Shown here: in pieces, positions 17,944 to 26,122 of the stretch
How the letters are laid out: the number at the start of each line of letters is the position of its first letter
How positions within the stretch are numbered: the stretch's first letter is position 1
Assembly: GCF_001613935.1 (NCBI RefSeq)
Contig: NZ_LQCI01000034.1
Location: forward strand, 907,031 to 971,030
Reading direction: 5' to 3'
From: Amycolatopsis regifaucium
GTDB lineage: Bacteria; Actinomycetota; Actinomycetes; Mycobacteriales; Pseudonocardiaceae
DNA length: 64,000 nt
Notes under the pieces: generated by a model
What the model saw: the letters and a program-made list of their open reading frames with translations, nothing else
Database searches by the model: none
Told to the model about the DNA's origin: nothing
Made by a program: the position numbers and the translations under genes

Positions 17944-17961
17944 GGTACATTCTTGTGTGCA
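17944..17961 (+). promoter_or_regulatory. Shared upstream motif of EspC-like cassette 2
   Basis: GGTACATTCTTGTGTGCA, 84 bases before the second EspC-like start, matches the motif at 11542-11558 apart from one extra base in the centre. Confidence 0.5.
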
Positions 17962-18044
17962 TATGCGATGGCACCTGATGCCGCCGGCGTGCGTCGTAGG
18001 TAGGACAACGAGGCGGATACAGCGGGACGAAGGGGGCACCGGTC

Positions 18045-18359
18045 ATGCCGGACGGGGGCTACAAAGCCGATTCAGAGGCGATGCTCACGGCGTCGACGTC
18101 GTTGGAGCGCGCGGCTGAGAACACGACGTCCGAGGCGGGGAAGGTGGGACCCACCCAGGTGCAACCCGCGGACTTCGGCCGAGTGCACAAGGACTACCAG
18201 AAGGGCTACGCCACCGGGATCCTCGCCATCTCCGACGCGATGAAGGGCTACGCGGGCCAGCTTACGCAGCTCGCCGGTGGCGTGAGTACCGCGTCGACCC
18301 GCTACACCTCATCCGACCAGTCGAACGCCGCGGCTGCCAACAAGGCGGGGACGCAATGA
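18045..18359 (+). CDS. EspC-like type VII secretion substrate (cassette 2)
   Basis: 104 residues with C-terminal RYTSSDQSN fitting YxxxD. It is the same size and layout as the 11632-11943 product, including the residues before the export motif (Ala-rich helix, TRYTSS versus GKYEAS). Strong GAAGGGGG ribosome site. The stop overlaps the start of the next gene (ATGA). Confidence 0.75.
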   Translation: MPDGGYKADSEAMLTASTSLERAAENTTSEAGKVGPTQVQPADFGRVHKDYQKGYATGILAISDAMKGYAGQLTQLAGGVSTASTRYTSSDQSNAAAANKAGTQ

Positions 18360-20767
18360 GCAAGTACACGTGGGAGCAGAAGAAAGCTCTCCTCGACGAC
18401 CCGTACATCACCCAGGGCACGAAGGACAAGCTGCTCTTCGGCGGGGACGCGGCCTACGAGAAGGCCATCGCCGAACGTGACTCGAACGCGGCCGCGGACA
18501 AGAAACAGAAGACCGCCGTGGAGAAGGCGGACAAGGATCTCGACGCCATGGCCAGGCCGGCCGCGGGTGGTTCCACGACCAAGTCCGATCAGGTACTCGA
18601 TCTGGGGAACCCGGCGCTCGACTTCTTTTCCGACTGGGCCGAGCAGGTCTGGAACAAGATGCCGGACCGGCCGTACGAGATCAATTACAAAACCGATGTC
18701 TGGGACCGGTTCCACGAGAACCGCGAGATCAATTTCCAGAAGATGTTCGACGAGGTCGAGGATCTAGGCGATGCAAAGAAAGCCGTCGAGCAGACCAGGA
18801 CCGACGCGACAACGGCGCTGACCACGCTCTTCCACGATTGGAAGGGGGAGGGCGCGACGGCCGCGAAGGTCAAATACGAGCAGCGAATCCAGCCTGACGC
18901 GAAAGAACTCATCGCGCAGATGGACGGCGCCATCAAACTGGTGCCTTCGACCATCGACAAGATCTACAGCGCGCTCAAGCTGAAGGTCGACGAAACGCTG
19001 AAGCTGCGCGTCGACAAGGTCGCCACGGCGCCGCTGTTCACGGCGAAACAGGTCGTCGAGATCGCGAACGGCAACGTCGGTTCCAAAGAAAAGCTCTTGG
19101 ACGTCGCGTACTGGCTCGACTCCGCGTGTCCGGGCAACAATCTCGCCGAGCGGCTGCGTCACGACGACTGCAAGCTGAACGACGAGAACAAGGATTATGC
19201 GATCGGGGCCGCGAAGCAGTGGCTGAAGGGTTCGTTCGCCAAAGAGTTCGGTGAGCGGTTCGAGAACTTCAAAAAGCTCTGCAAGAACGCGACCGACACG
19301 ATCAACACGCAATATCACGAGCTTTCGCGATTCATGGAGGACTACACCAATCCGTTCCCCGCGCCCGGAGCCGCGAAGCCGCCCGCCGATGACGGCAAGG
19401 GAAATGGCAACGGAAACGGCAACGGGAATGGGAACGGAAACGGGAATGACAGCGGCAGCGGGACTCCACCCGGCGGCGGGGGTGGCACCCCGCCCGGTGG
19501 AGGTGGCGGCACGCCGCCGGCGGCGACGATTCCCGAGACGCCCAAGCCGGAGGACAAGCCCGCTGACGGCACGAACCCGATCACCGGGAAGCCGCTCGAG
19601 CTGGACCCCGAAACCGGCAAGCCGTACCCGATCGACCCGGCGACGGGCGAAGCGATCAAGGACGGCCTCGACGGTCAGGACACCATGACCGTCCAGAAGG
19701 GCGACAACAAGATCGAAATGTCCGAGCCGGACAAAGACGGCAAGATGGACATCAAGGTCGACGACGGCAAGGGCCACGAGAAGGACTACAAGCTCGACTT
19801 CGACGACCCGAAGGGCGAAGACGGCAAGCCCGGCGAAGAGGGTAAGGACGGTAAGAAGGACGGCGAGTTCGGTCCGCAGGGCGCGGTGAAGGAAGGCCAG
19901 CCCGGCGCCGACGGCGTCTACCGGCCCGGTCCGGACGGCAAGATCCACATCCAGGACGGCAACCTCAAGATCACGGCCGAGCAGCCGCAGGGCCCGAACG
20001 GCCCGACCGTGGTGACCGTCGACGACGGCAAGGGCGAACCCACGACTTACACCCTCGACGAAAAGGGTGAGAAGAAGGAACTCAAGCCCGGTGACGTCGT
20101 CCCGGTCGACGACCTCAAGAACGGCCTCGACGACCGGAATCCCGGCAATCCGCAACCGGGCCGGATGGACGACGTGCGCACGATGCCCGCACCGGCCGAT
20201 GCCGGCGGCGCCGGCTTCAGTGCTCCGGGCGGTGTCGAGGTCGGTGCCAGTGTCGCTGGTGGTGCCGGTGGTGGCGAAGGGACCGCTGGGGTGTCCGTGG
20301 GGGCCGAGGCCTCCGGTGGCGCAGCGTCGGGAGCGAGTGGCGAAGGCACCGTGCCGACAGCGAGCGGCGGCGGAGGCAGCTTCGAAGGCGCGCTCGGCGG
20401 TGTCGGCGAGGCTGGTTCGGCGGGGTCGCTGAACGAAGCCGGTGCACTGGAGCCAGGCATGCAGACCGGGGGCGGCGCACAGCCGGCCGGGACTGACGGC
20501 GGACTCGGGATGGCGCCCGGCGGCATGGACCCGGCACCCGCGGGCGCCGGTGCCGGCGCGGGCGCGGCGTCCGCTGGAATGGGCGGCATGATGGGCGGAA
20601 TGGGTGCCATGGGCGGCGCGGCCGGTGGTGGCGGGGGTGACACGCAACGCGGGTCGAGCCAGTACCGCGTCGAGGGTGGCATTTTCGAGACCAGTGGCGC
20701 GGGTGGCCGGATCAGCGGTTCGCTCGACGACGAGGGCGGCGACCGTTCGATCAGCTACGAGCGATGA
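18356..20767 (+). CDS. Large WxG-containing, Gly/Pro-rich putative type VII substrate (cassette 2)
   Basis: 803 residues, paralogue of 11940-14429. Residues 1-340 are helical with WKG at 162-164 and cysteines (SACPG, DDCKL, LCKN) at places similar to the paralogue. A Gly-Asn repeat (about 349-365) and Pro/Gly blocks follow, then TNPITGKPLELDPETGKPY. Two repeat units each carry VDDGKGxxxxYxL. A Gly/Ala/Met-rich stretch and the same tail motifs (YRVEGGIFET, RISGSLDDEG) end the protein. Similar block order but diverged sequence suggests an old duplication. Function unknown; a secreted structural or adhesive protein is a guess. Confidence 0.75.
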   Translation: MSKYTWEQKKALLDDPYITQGTKDKLLFGGDAAYEKAIAERDSNAAADKKQKTAVEKADKDLDAMARPAAGGSTTKSDQVLDLGNPALDFFSDWAEQVWNKMPDRPYEINYKTDVWDRFHENREINFQKMFDEVEDLGDAKKAVEQTRTDATTALTTLFHDWKGEGATAAKVKYEQRIQPDAKELIAQMDGAIKLVPSTIDKIYSALKLKVDETLKLRVDKVATAPLFTAKQVVEIANGNVGSKEKLLDVAYWLDSACPGNNLAERLRHDDCKLNDENKDYAIGAAKQWLKGSFAKEFGERFENFKKLCKNATDTINTQYHELSRFMEDYTNPFPAPGAAKPPADDGKGNGNGNGNGNGNGNGNDSGSGTPPGGGGGTPPGGGGGTPPAATIPETPKPEDKPADGTNPITGKPLELDPETGKPYPIDPATGEAIKDGLDGQDTMTVQKGDNKIEMSEPDKDGKMDIKVDDGKGHEKDYKLDFDDPKGEDGKPGEEGKDGKKDGEFGPQGAVKEGQPGADGVYRPGPDGKIHIQDGNLKITAEQPQGPNGPTVVTVDDGKGEPTTYTLDEKGEKKELKPGDVVPVDDLKNGLDDRNPGNPQPGRMDDVRTMPAPADAGGAGFSAPGGVEVGASVAGGAGGGEGTAGVSVGAEASGGAASGASGEGTVPTASGGGGSFEGALGGVGEAGSAGSLNEAGALEPGMQTGGGAQPAGTDGGLGMAPGGMDPAPAGAGAGAGAASAGMGGMMGGMGAMGGAAGGGGGDTQRGSSQYRVEGGIFETSGAGGRISGSLDDEGGDRSISYER

Positions 20768-20795
20768 TCGGTAGCCGGGGAACGAGGGAGGACCG

Positions 20796-21335
20796 ATGAG
20801 CGCTGTTGACCGGCTGGCGGCCGCCATGTCCAGGCAGGACGCGGCCATCACCGAGCAGTTGGAGCAGCGGGGGCTGCGAGAGCGGCGCCTCGCCGACGCC
20901 AAGGCTCAGGCGATGGAGACCATGCAGAAGGACGCGGCCGTCCACGACAAGTACGCCGCCCACATGCAGGAACTGGGGAAGCGGAGCAAGGAGGCCGGCG
21001 GCTGGCTGACCGGCAAGACGACCGCCGACCGCAGCCACACGATGGGCTTCGGCATCGAGGACGACGACAAACCGGACGCCCGGTTCGCCGAGTTCGGTGC
21101 TCGACCTGGCCTCGACTCTTCGCGGCCGGTCGCTCCGCCCCCGCTTCCGGTCGCCCCGGGGGTACCCGGCCTGCCTGCGACGGTGGACGTCCCGCCCGCG
21201 GTGCCTACGCCCGCTCCGAGCGGCGCGGCCCCTGAGGAACCTGCGGCGCCGGCGCGTCGCCGAGGTCGTCACGCCCGCGACGACAAGGGTTTCGACGACG
21301 ACGACTTCTCGAACAACTCGTGGATGGTCGACTGA
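20796..21335 (+). CDS. Coiled-coil protein with acidic DDDDF tail (cassette 2)
   Basis: 179 residues, ATG behind GGGAGG, 28 bases after the large substrate gene. The N-terminal 75 residues are a charged Ala-rich helix (probable coiled coil), followed by GGWLTGKTTADRS, a Pro-rich stretch and the tail DDDDFSNNSWMVD. Paralogue of 14460-14939 (compare AGGWATEST). A strong terminator follows. Confidence 0.7.
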   Translation: MSAVDRLAAAMSRQDAAITEQLEQRGLRERRLADAKAQAMETMQKDAAVHDKYAAHMQELGKRSKEAGGWLTGKTTADRSHTMGFGIEDDDKPDARFAEFGARPGLDSSRPVAPPPLPVAPGVPGLPATVDVPPAVPTPAPSGAAPEEPAAPARRRGRHARDDKGFDDDDFSNNSWMVD

Positions 21336-21350
21336 CCCGCTTCACGCCCT

Positions 21351-21380
21351 AAGGGCCCGGCTCACCAGAGCCGGGCCCTT
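21351..21380 (+). terminator. Terminator of cassette 2
   Basis: Stem AAGGGCCCGGCTC / GAGCCGGGCCCTT, loop ACCA, then CTCTTT. Confidence 0.85.
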
Positions 21381-21410
21381 CTCTTTGCCCACTTCGCCTG
21401 CCCGGCCCAG

Positions 21411-21558
21411 GTCGACTTTCGCGGGCTAATCGCGATCCGGCGCCCTGGCCGCTCGCCCCGGCCCATGTCGACTTTCGCGGGCTAACCGTGACGCGTAGGC
21501 ATGCTAAGTAAGCAGGGGGCGGGGCGCGGTCCGGATCGCGATTAGCCCGCTAAACGCA
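21411..21558 (+). repeat. Three dispersed palindromic elements, including a composite pair
   Basis: Elements at 21411-21438 (GTCGACTTTCGC core type), 21467-21495 and 21534-21558. The last two, with the spacer ACGCGTAGGCA...AAGCAGGG between them, form a 92-base composite unit matched by 33297-33389. Between cassette 2 and the hydrolase gene there is nothing else. Confidence 0.88.
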
Positions 21559-21578
21559 GGTCGGTGCGGGGGAGTGGG

Positions 21579-22406
21579 TCAGGCGGCGGGTTCGTCCTGG
21601 AGCTCGATGGGGGCGCGTTTGACGTCGGAGTCCAACAGCGACTGGTACTTCGTCGTCCCCGTCAGGTGCGTGAGGAAGAACGCTGTGAACAGCGCCCTCG
21701 TCAGCTGCTGGGTCCCGCGGTGCGGCTTCCCGTGCAGCAGGAGCTGGCTCCAGTGCCTGCCCTCGGTGACGCCGAGATGCGACGACTTCCCGAGCGTCCG
21801 CAGCTGCACCGGCCCGCCCCACGCGTCCGCGATGGCCTCGGCGTGCCCCGCCGACGGCGCGACGAGATCCTTGCCCGCCGCGAGGTGCAGACCGGGCACG
21901 GTCACCGACCGGGCGGACACCGTCGCGGGCGGCAGTGTCTGCGCGGGAGTGATGGTCGCGACAGCCTGGACCCGCGGCCGATCAGAGTCCTCGTCCGCCG
22001 CCTGCGCAGCGGCGAGGACGGCCGAACCGCCGCCGGTCGAGTGTCCCGCGAGGCCGAGCTTCGCCGGGTCGACGCTGATGCCGTCCGGTCCGAGGCGGAC
22101 CGTCGTGATCAGGTCGAGCGTGGTGAGGAGGTCGCCGGCCAGCAGCCGGTGCGACGGCAGCGGCCCGCGCTGGGTGGCCGGGGCCGCCGCGACGATGCCC
22201 CAGCTCGCGAGGTGCCGGAGCAGGTGCCGGTAGCTCCCGGTGGGCTGCAGCCATCCGTGCCCGAACGCGATCGCGGGCAGACCGAGCCCCGAGCGGGGCG
22301 TGAACACGACACCGGGGAGCCCGACCAGGGCGAGGTTGCCGCGCAGAACCTCGTGCGGACCTGGGTGGGACAGCTCCGTGAGCAGCTGCTTGGGCTTGCT
22401 GGCCAT
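21579..22406 (-). CDS. Alpha/beta hydrolase (dienelactone hydrolase/chlorophyllase-like)
   Basis: 275 residues from ATG 22406 (MASKPKQLL). Nucleophile elbow GHSTGGG, the oxyanion region FGHGWLQPTGSYRH and the late KSSHLG His fit an alpha/beta-hydrolase. No signal peptide. An Rv3438-like protein at the same place next to glmS in mycobacteria is the likely orthologue (from remembered gene order). Substrate unknown. Confidence 0.8.
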   Translation of the reverse strand: MASKPKQLLTELSHPGPHEVLRGNLALVGLPGVVFTPRSGLGLPAIAFGHGWLQPTGSYRHLLRHLASWGIVAAAPATQRGPLPSHRLLAGDLLTTLDLITTVRLGPDGISVDPAKLGLAGHSTGGGSAVLAAAQAADEDSDRPRVQAVATITPAQTLPPATVSARSVTVPGLHLAAGKDLVAPSAGHAEAIADAWGGPVQLRTLGKSSHLGVTEGRHWSQLLLHGKPHRGTQQLTRALFTAFFLTHLTGTTKYQSLLDSDVKRAPIELQDEPAA

Positions 22407-22460
22407 GCTCGTGACCTTACTGCCCGTACCCCCGTCCAGCCCGCGCGCCGCCCCGGCGTT

Positions 22461-22507
22461 CGCCTTCAGCGGGCTAAACGCGACGCGTTCAGCCCGCTGA
22501 AGGCGAT
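22461..22507 (+). repeat. Head-to-head pair of dispersed palindromic elements
   Basis: CGCCTTCAGC-GG-GCTAAACGCG, one base, then CGCGTTCAGC-CC-GCTGAAGGCG. The pair itself forms a larger palindrome of about 45 bases, 51 bases before the glmS start and partly overlapping its probable promoter region. Confidence 0.85.
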
Positions 22508-22544
22508 GGCGGGCGCCCGGGCGAAGGGGCGGAATTTCCCTCGT

Positions 22545-22550
22545 TAGGCT
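22545..22550 (+). promoter_or_regulatory. Probable -10 of leaderless glmS
   Basis: TAGGCT lies 7 bases before GTG 22558, the spacing expected when transcription starts at the start codon. The same box and spacing occur before tsaB. Confidence 0.45.
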
Positions 22551-22557
22551 GGTGGCC

Positions 22558-24420
22558 GTGTGTGGAATCGTGGGATACGTCGGACACCGCCCGGCCCTGG
22601 ACGTCGTCATCGGCGGCCTCCGGCGGATGGAGTACCGCGGCTATGACTCGGCAGGCGTCGCCGTCCTCGACGGCGCCGGTGCGCTGAACGTCGAGCGCAA
22701 GGCAGGCCGCCTGGCCAACCTGGAGACCCAGCTCGACACCGTCGGCAGGGACGCCTTCACCGGCACCGCCGGGATGGGTCACACCCGCTGGGCCACCCAC
22801 GGCGCCCCCGTCGACCGCAACTCGCACCCGCACCGCGACGCCTCACAGCAGGTCGCCGTCGTGCACAACGGCATCATCGAGAACTTCGCCGCGCTGCGCG
22901 CCGAGCTTGAGGCCGTCGGCGTCGAGATGGCGAGCGACACCGACTCCGAGACCGCCGCACACCTGATCTCCCGCGCCTACACCGAAGGCGACACGAAGGG
23001 CGACTTCCCGGCCAGCGTCGCCGCGGTCTGCCGTCGGCTCGAAGGTGCGTTCACCCTGGTCGTGACCATCGCCGACCAGCCGGACACCATCGTCGCCGCC
23101 CGCCGCTCCTCGCCGCTGGTGGTCGGCGTCGGCGAGGGCGAGCACTTCGTCGCTTCCGACGTCGCCGCGTTCATCGAGCACACCCGCGAGGCGGTCGAGC
23201 TCGGCCAGGACCAGCTCGTCGTGATCACCCGCGACGGTTACGAGGTCACCGACTTCCACGGCGACGCCGCCCAGGCCAAGCCGTTCACCGTCGACTGGGA
23301 CCTCTCCGCCGCGGAAAAGGGCGGCCACGAGTACTTCATGCTCAAGGAGATCGAGGAGCAGCCGGAGGCGCTGGCGAACACGCTGCGCGGCCACTTCGAC
23401 GGCGGCCGGATCATCCTCGACGAGCAGCGCATCTCCGACCAGGACCTGCGCGACGTCGACAAGGTCTTCGTCGTCGCCTGTGGTTCCGCGTACCACTCCG
23501 GCCTGGTCGCCAAGTACGCCATCGAGCACTGGTGCCGTCTCCCGGTCGAGGTCGAGCTGGCCAGCGAGTTCCGCTACCGCGACCCCGTACTGGACCGCGC
23601 GACCCTGGTCGTCGCCGTCTCGCAGTCGGGCGAGACCGCGGACACCCTCGAAGCCGTCCGTCACGCGCGCGAGCAGAAGGCCCGCGTCCTGGCCGTCTGC
23701 AACACCAACGGCGCGCAGATTCCCCGTGAGTCCGACGCCGTCCTCTACACGCACGCCGGTCCGGAGATCGGTGTCGCCTCGACCAAGGCGTTCCTCGCCC
23801 AGATCGCGGCCAACTACCTGGTCGGCTTGGCGCTGGCCCAGGCCCGGGGCACCAAGTACCCGGACGAGGTCGCCCGCGAGTTCGCCGAGCTCGAGTCCAT
23901 GCCCGCCGCGGTGCAGAAGGTTCTGTCCACTGTGGATCAGGTCCGTGACCTCGGCCGCCGGATAGCCGACTCGAAGGCCGTGCTGTTCCTCGGCCGTCAC
24001 GTCGGTTTCCCAGTCGCCCTCGAAGGCGCGCTCAAGCTCAAGGAACTGGCGTACATGCACGCCGAGGGCTTCGCCGCCGGGGAGCTCAAGCACGGTCCGA
24101 TCGCGTTGATCGAAGAAGGCCTGCCCGTCGTCGTGGTGATGCCGTCGCCGAAGGGGCGCGCGGTGCTGCATTCGAAGCTCGTGTCGAACATCAGCGAGAT
24201 CCAGGCGCGCGGCGCCCGCACGATCGTGATCGCGGAAGAGGGCGACGAGACCGTCCGCCCGTTCGCCGACGAGCTGATCGAGATCCCGGCCGTGCCGACC
24301 CTGCTGCAGCCGCTGGTGTCGACGGTGCCGCTGCAGGTGCTGGCCGCGGAGATCGCCCGCACGCGCGGGTACGACGTCGACAAGCCGCGTAACCTGGCGA
24401 AGTCGGTCACCGTCGAGTAA
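22558..24420 (+). CDS. glmS: Glutamine-fructose-6-phosphate aminotransferase (isomerising)
   Basis: 620 residues; makes glucosamine-6-phosphate from fructose-6-phosphate and glutamine. GTG 22558 is chosen over GTG 22552 because the product must begin MCGIVGYVG: Cys2 becomes the N-terminal nucleophile of the glutaminase domain. HNGIIENF and the Ntn fold (1-240) are followed by two SIS domains (SQSGETADT near 358; the second near 480) and the C-terminal KNLAKSVTVE-type end (here PRNLAKSVTVE). Confidence 0.97.
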   Translation: MCGIVGYVGHRPALDVVIGGLRRMEYRGYDSAGVAVLDGAGALNVERKAGRLANLETQLDTVGRDAFTGTAGMGHTRWATHGAPVDRNSHPHRDASQQVAVVHNGIIENFAALRAELEAVGVEMASDTDSETAAHLISRAYTEGDTKGDFPASVAAVCRRLEGAFTLVVTIADQPDTIVAARRSSPLVVGVGEGEHFVASDVAAFIEHTREAVELGQDQLVVITRDGYEVTDFHGDAAQAKPFTVDWDLSAAEKGGHEYFMLKEIEEQPEALANTLRGHFDGGRIILDEQRISDQDLRDVDKVFVVACGSAYHSGLVAKYAIEHWCRLPVEVELASEFRYRDPVLDRATLVVAVSQSGETADTLEAVRHAREQKARVLAVCNTNGAQIPRESDAVLYTHAGPEIGVASTKAFLAQIAANYLVGLALAQARGTKYPDEVAREFAELESMPAAVQKVLSTVDQVRDLGRRIADSKAVLFLGRHVGFPVALEGALKLKELAYMHAEGFAAGELKHGPIALIEEGLPVVVVMPSPKGRAVLHSKLVSNISEIQARGARTIVIAEEGDETVRPFADELIEIPAVPTLLQPLVSTVPLQVLAAEIARTRGYDVDKPRNLAKSVTVE

Positions 24421-24434
24421 GGACCGGAGGCGTC

Positions 24435-25880
24435 GTGCAGGGAATCTGGACCACGGAACGGATTCGCGCGGCGGAGGACCGGCTGCTCGCCGTCACTCCC
24501 GACGGCGAACTCATGCGCCGCGCGGCCTTCGGCCTGTCGGTGCACGCCGCCGAGATGCTCGCCGAGCACACGGGTTCGGTGTCCGGGCGGCGAGTGACCT
24601 TGCTTGTCGGCTCGGGCAACAACGGTGGCGACGCCTTGTGGGCGGGTGCGTTCCTGCGTCGTCGCAATGTGGCCGTCTCGGCGATCCTGCTGAAATCCGA
24701 ACGCGCTCATGCTCAGGGTTTGGCCGCCTTGAAGCGATCCGGCGGCAAGGTGGTGTCCGTTGAGGATGGTCCACAGTGGATCGGCCGGGCGGACCTGGTC
24801 ATCGACGGGATCGTCGGTATCTCGGCGCGAGGACCACTGCGGGCGGACGCCGCGGCGTTGTGGGAGCACGTGAGTTCGCCGGTGCTGGCCGTCGATCTGC
24901 CGAGTGGAGTGGATCCGGACACCGGCGCCGTCGACGGTCCCGCCGTCGTCGCCGACCGGACGGTCACCTTCGGCGCGCTCAAACCCGTGCACGCGCTCGC
25001 GCCCGCGTCGTGCGGCGAGGTCGCCCTGGTGGACATCGGGCTGCGACCGGAACTCGGCGATCCCGACCTGCAACGGCTCGACACGGCCGACGTCGCCGCG
25101 GCGTGGCCCGTCCCCGGTCCGGGGGACGACAAGTACAGCCAAGGCGTGGTCGGGGTGGCCGCGGGATCCGCGACGTACCCGGGCGCGGCCGTGCTCGCGG
25201 CCGGTGCCGCCGTGCGGGCGACGTCGGGGCTGGTGCGGTACGCCGGACACGCCGCGGACGTGGTGCGCGGACGGTGGCCCGAGACCATCGCGACAGGGTC
25301 GGTGACGGACGCGGGCCGGGTGCAGGCGTGGGTCGTCGGGCCGGGGATCGGCACCGGCCACGAGGGACGGGACGTGCTGCGGTTCGTGCTCGGGCGGGGT
25401 GTGCCGGTGTGCGCGGACGCCGACGCGACGACGATCATCGCGCACTCGCCCGACGTGCTCGACGCGCGTGATCCGGACACGCCGCTCGTGCTGACCCCGC
25501 ACGCGGGCGAGTACGAGCGGCTGATGGGTTCGCCGCCAGGGGCGGACCGGGTCGCGGCGGCCCGGTCGGCCGCGCGGAAGTACGACGCCGTCGTGCTCCT
25601 CAAGGGGCACTGCACGGTGGTCGCGGCGCCGGACGGGCGCGCGCTGGTGAACACGCCGCAGGGCTCGTGGCTCGCGACGGCCGGTTCGGGGGACGTTCTG
25701 TCCGGTCTGGTCGGCGCGCTGCTCGCCGCCGGGCTCGATCCCTGGCTCGCCGCCGGGGCCGCCGCCCACGTGCACTCGCTCGCCGGATCGATGGCCGCCG
25801 ACGGCGCTCCCACCTCGGCGTCCGGCATCCTCGACGCCGTCCCCGACGCCATCCGGGCCATTCGCTCTCACCCCCTCTGA
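24435..25880 (+). CDS. nnr: Bifunctional NAD(P)H-hydrate epimerase / ADP-dependent dehydratase
   Basis: 481 residues; repairs hydrated NADH/NADPH. N-terminal epimerase (YjeF_N) with GSGNNGGDALW, VDLPSGVDPDTG. C-terminal dehydratase (carbohydrate kinase fold) with LTPHAGEYERL, LKGHCTVV, GSGDVLSGLVGALLAAG. The GTG start has a GGAGG site and lies 14 bases after glmS, probably the same operon, as in mycobacteria (Rv3433c region). Confidence 0.95.
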   Translation: MQGIWTTERIRAAEDRLLAVTPDGELMRRAAFGLSVHAAEMLAEHTGSVSGRRVTLLVGSGNNGGDALWAGAFLRRRNVAVSAILLKSERAHAQGLAALKRSGGKVVSVEDGPQWIGRADLVIDGIVGISARGPLRADAAALWEHVSSPVLAVDLPSGVDPDTGAVDGPAVVADRTVTFGALKPVHALAPASCGEVALVDIGLRPELGDPDLQRLDTADVAAAWPVPGPGDDKYSQGVVGVAAGSATYPGAAVLAAGAAVRATSGLVRYAGHAADVVRGRWPETIATGSVTDAGRVQAWVVGPGIGTGHEGRDVLRFVLGRGVPVCADADATTIIAHSPDVLDARDPDTPLVLTPHAGEYERLMGSPPGADRVAAARSAARKYDAVVLLKGHCTVVAAPDGRALVNTPQGSWLATAGSGDVLSGLVGALLAAGLDPWLAAGAAAHVHSLAGSMAADGAPTSASGILDAVPDAIRAIRSHPL

Positions 25881-25892
25881 CCAGGGCCGCGT

Positions 25893-25964
25893 GTCGACTT
25901 TCGCCCCCTAACCGTGCTCTGACGGCACCCGCCCGCAGAGCACGATTAGGGGGCGAAAGTCGAC
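25893..25964 (+). repeat. Long inverted pair of dispersed elements between nnr and the DeoR regulator
   Basis: Two 29-base copies (25893-25921 and 25936-25964) face each other over a 14-base loop. The left is GTCGACTTTCGCCCCCTAAC then CGTGCTCTG; the right is its complement with one mismatch. The resulting stem could end transcription from nnr, though no T-run follows. Confidence 0.88.
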
Positions 25965-26000
25965 CTGGGCCGCCGGAGGGGGAGGTGAGGGGAAATGGGA

Positions 26001-26039
26001 GAGTTATCGAGTTATGTGTTAACTCCGGGCGAATAATCT
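26001..26039 (+). promoter_or_regulatory. Probable operator and promoter of the DeoR-xylB-ABC unit
   Basis: Direct repeat GAGTTATC-GAGTTATG and, using its second copy, a perfect inverted repeat GAGTTA-TGTGT-TAACTC (26009-26025). TAATCT at 26034-26039 is a possible -10. The site lies about 90-110 bases before the regulator start, so self-control by the DeoR-family product is likely. Confidence 0.55.
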
Positions 26040-26053
26040 GGTAAGAAGCAGGT

Positions 26054-26122
26054 GTGAGCGCCGACACCCACCCCGCCGGGACCGCGATGGTCCGGGTCGT
26101 GAACGGTGTCGCCCATGTCTAA
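26054..26122 (+). other. Possible 22-codon leader ORF overlapping the DeoR start
   Basis: GTG AGC GCC GAC ACC... reads 22 codons to a TAA at 26120-26122, whose end overlaps the ATG at 26115. The weak AGAAGCAGG lies just upstream. It would couple translation of the regulator to a short peptide. Not verified as coding. Confidence 0.3.

Noticed and set aside
19399..19447. Short tandem GGNAAYGGNAAY repeats as a CRISPR or minisatellite
   Set aside because: They encode the Gly-Asn run of the large WxG protein in frame; there are no spacers and the unit is only 6-12 bases.
11632..21335. Polymorphic toxin-immunity reading of the two cassettes
   Set aside because: The large proteins end in a shared Gly/Met-rich tail and no nuclease, deaminase or other toxin motif; the small downstream proteins are paralogous rather than variable immunity proteins.
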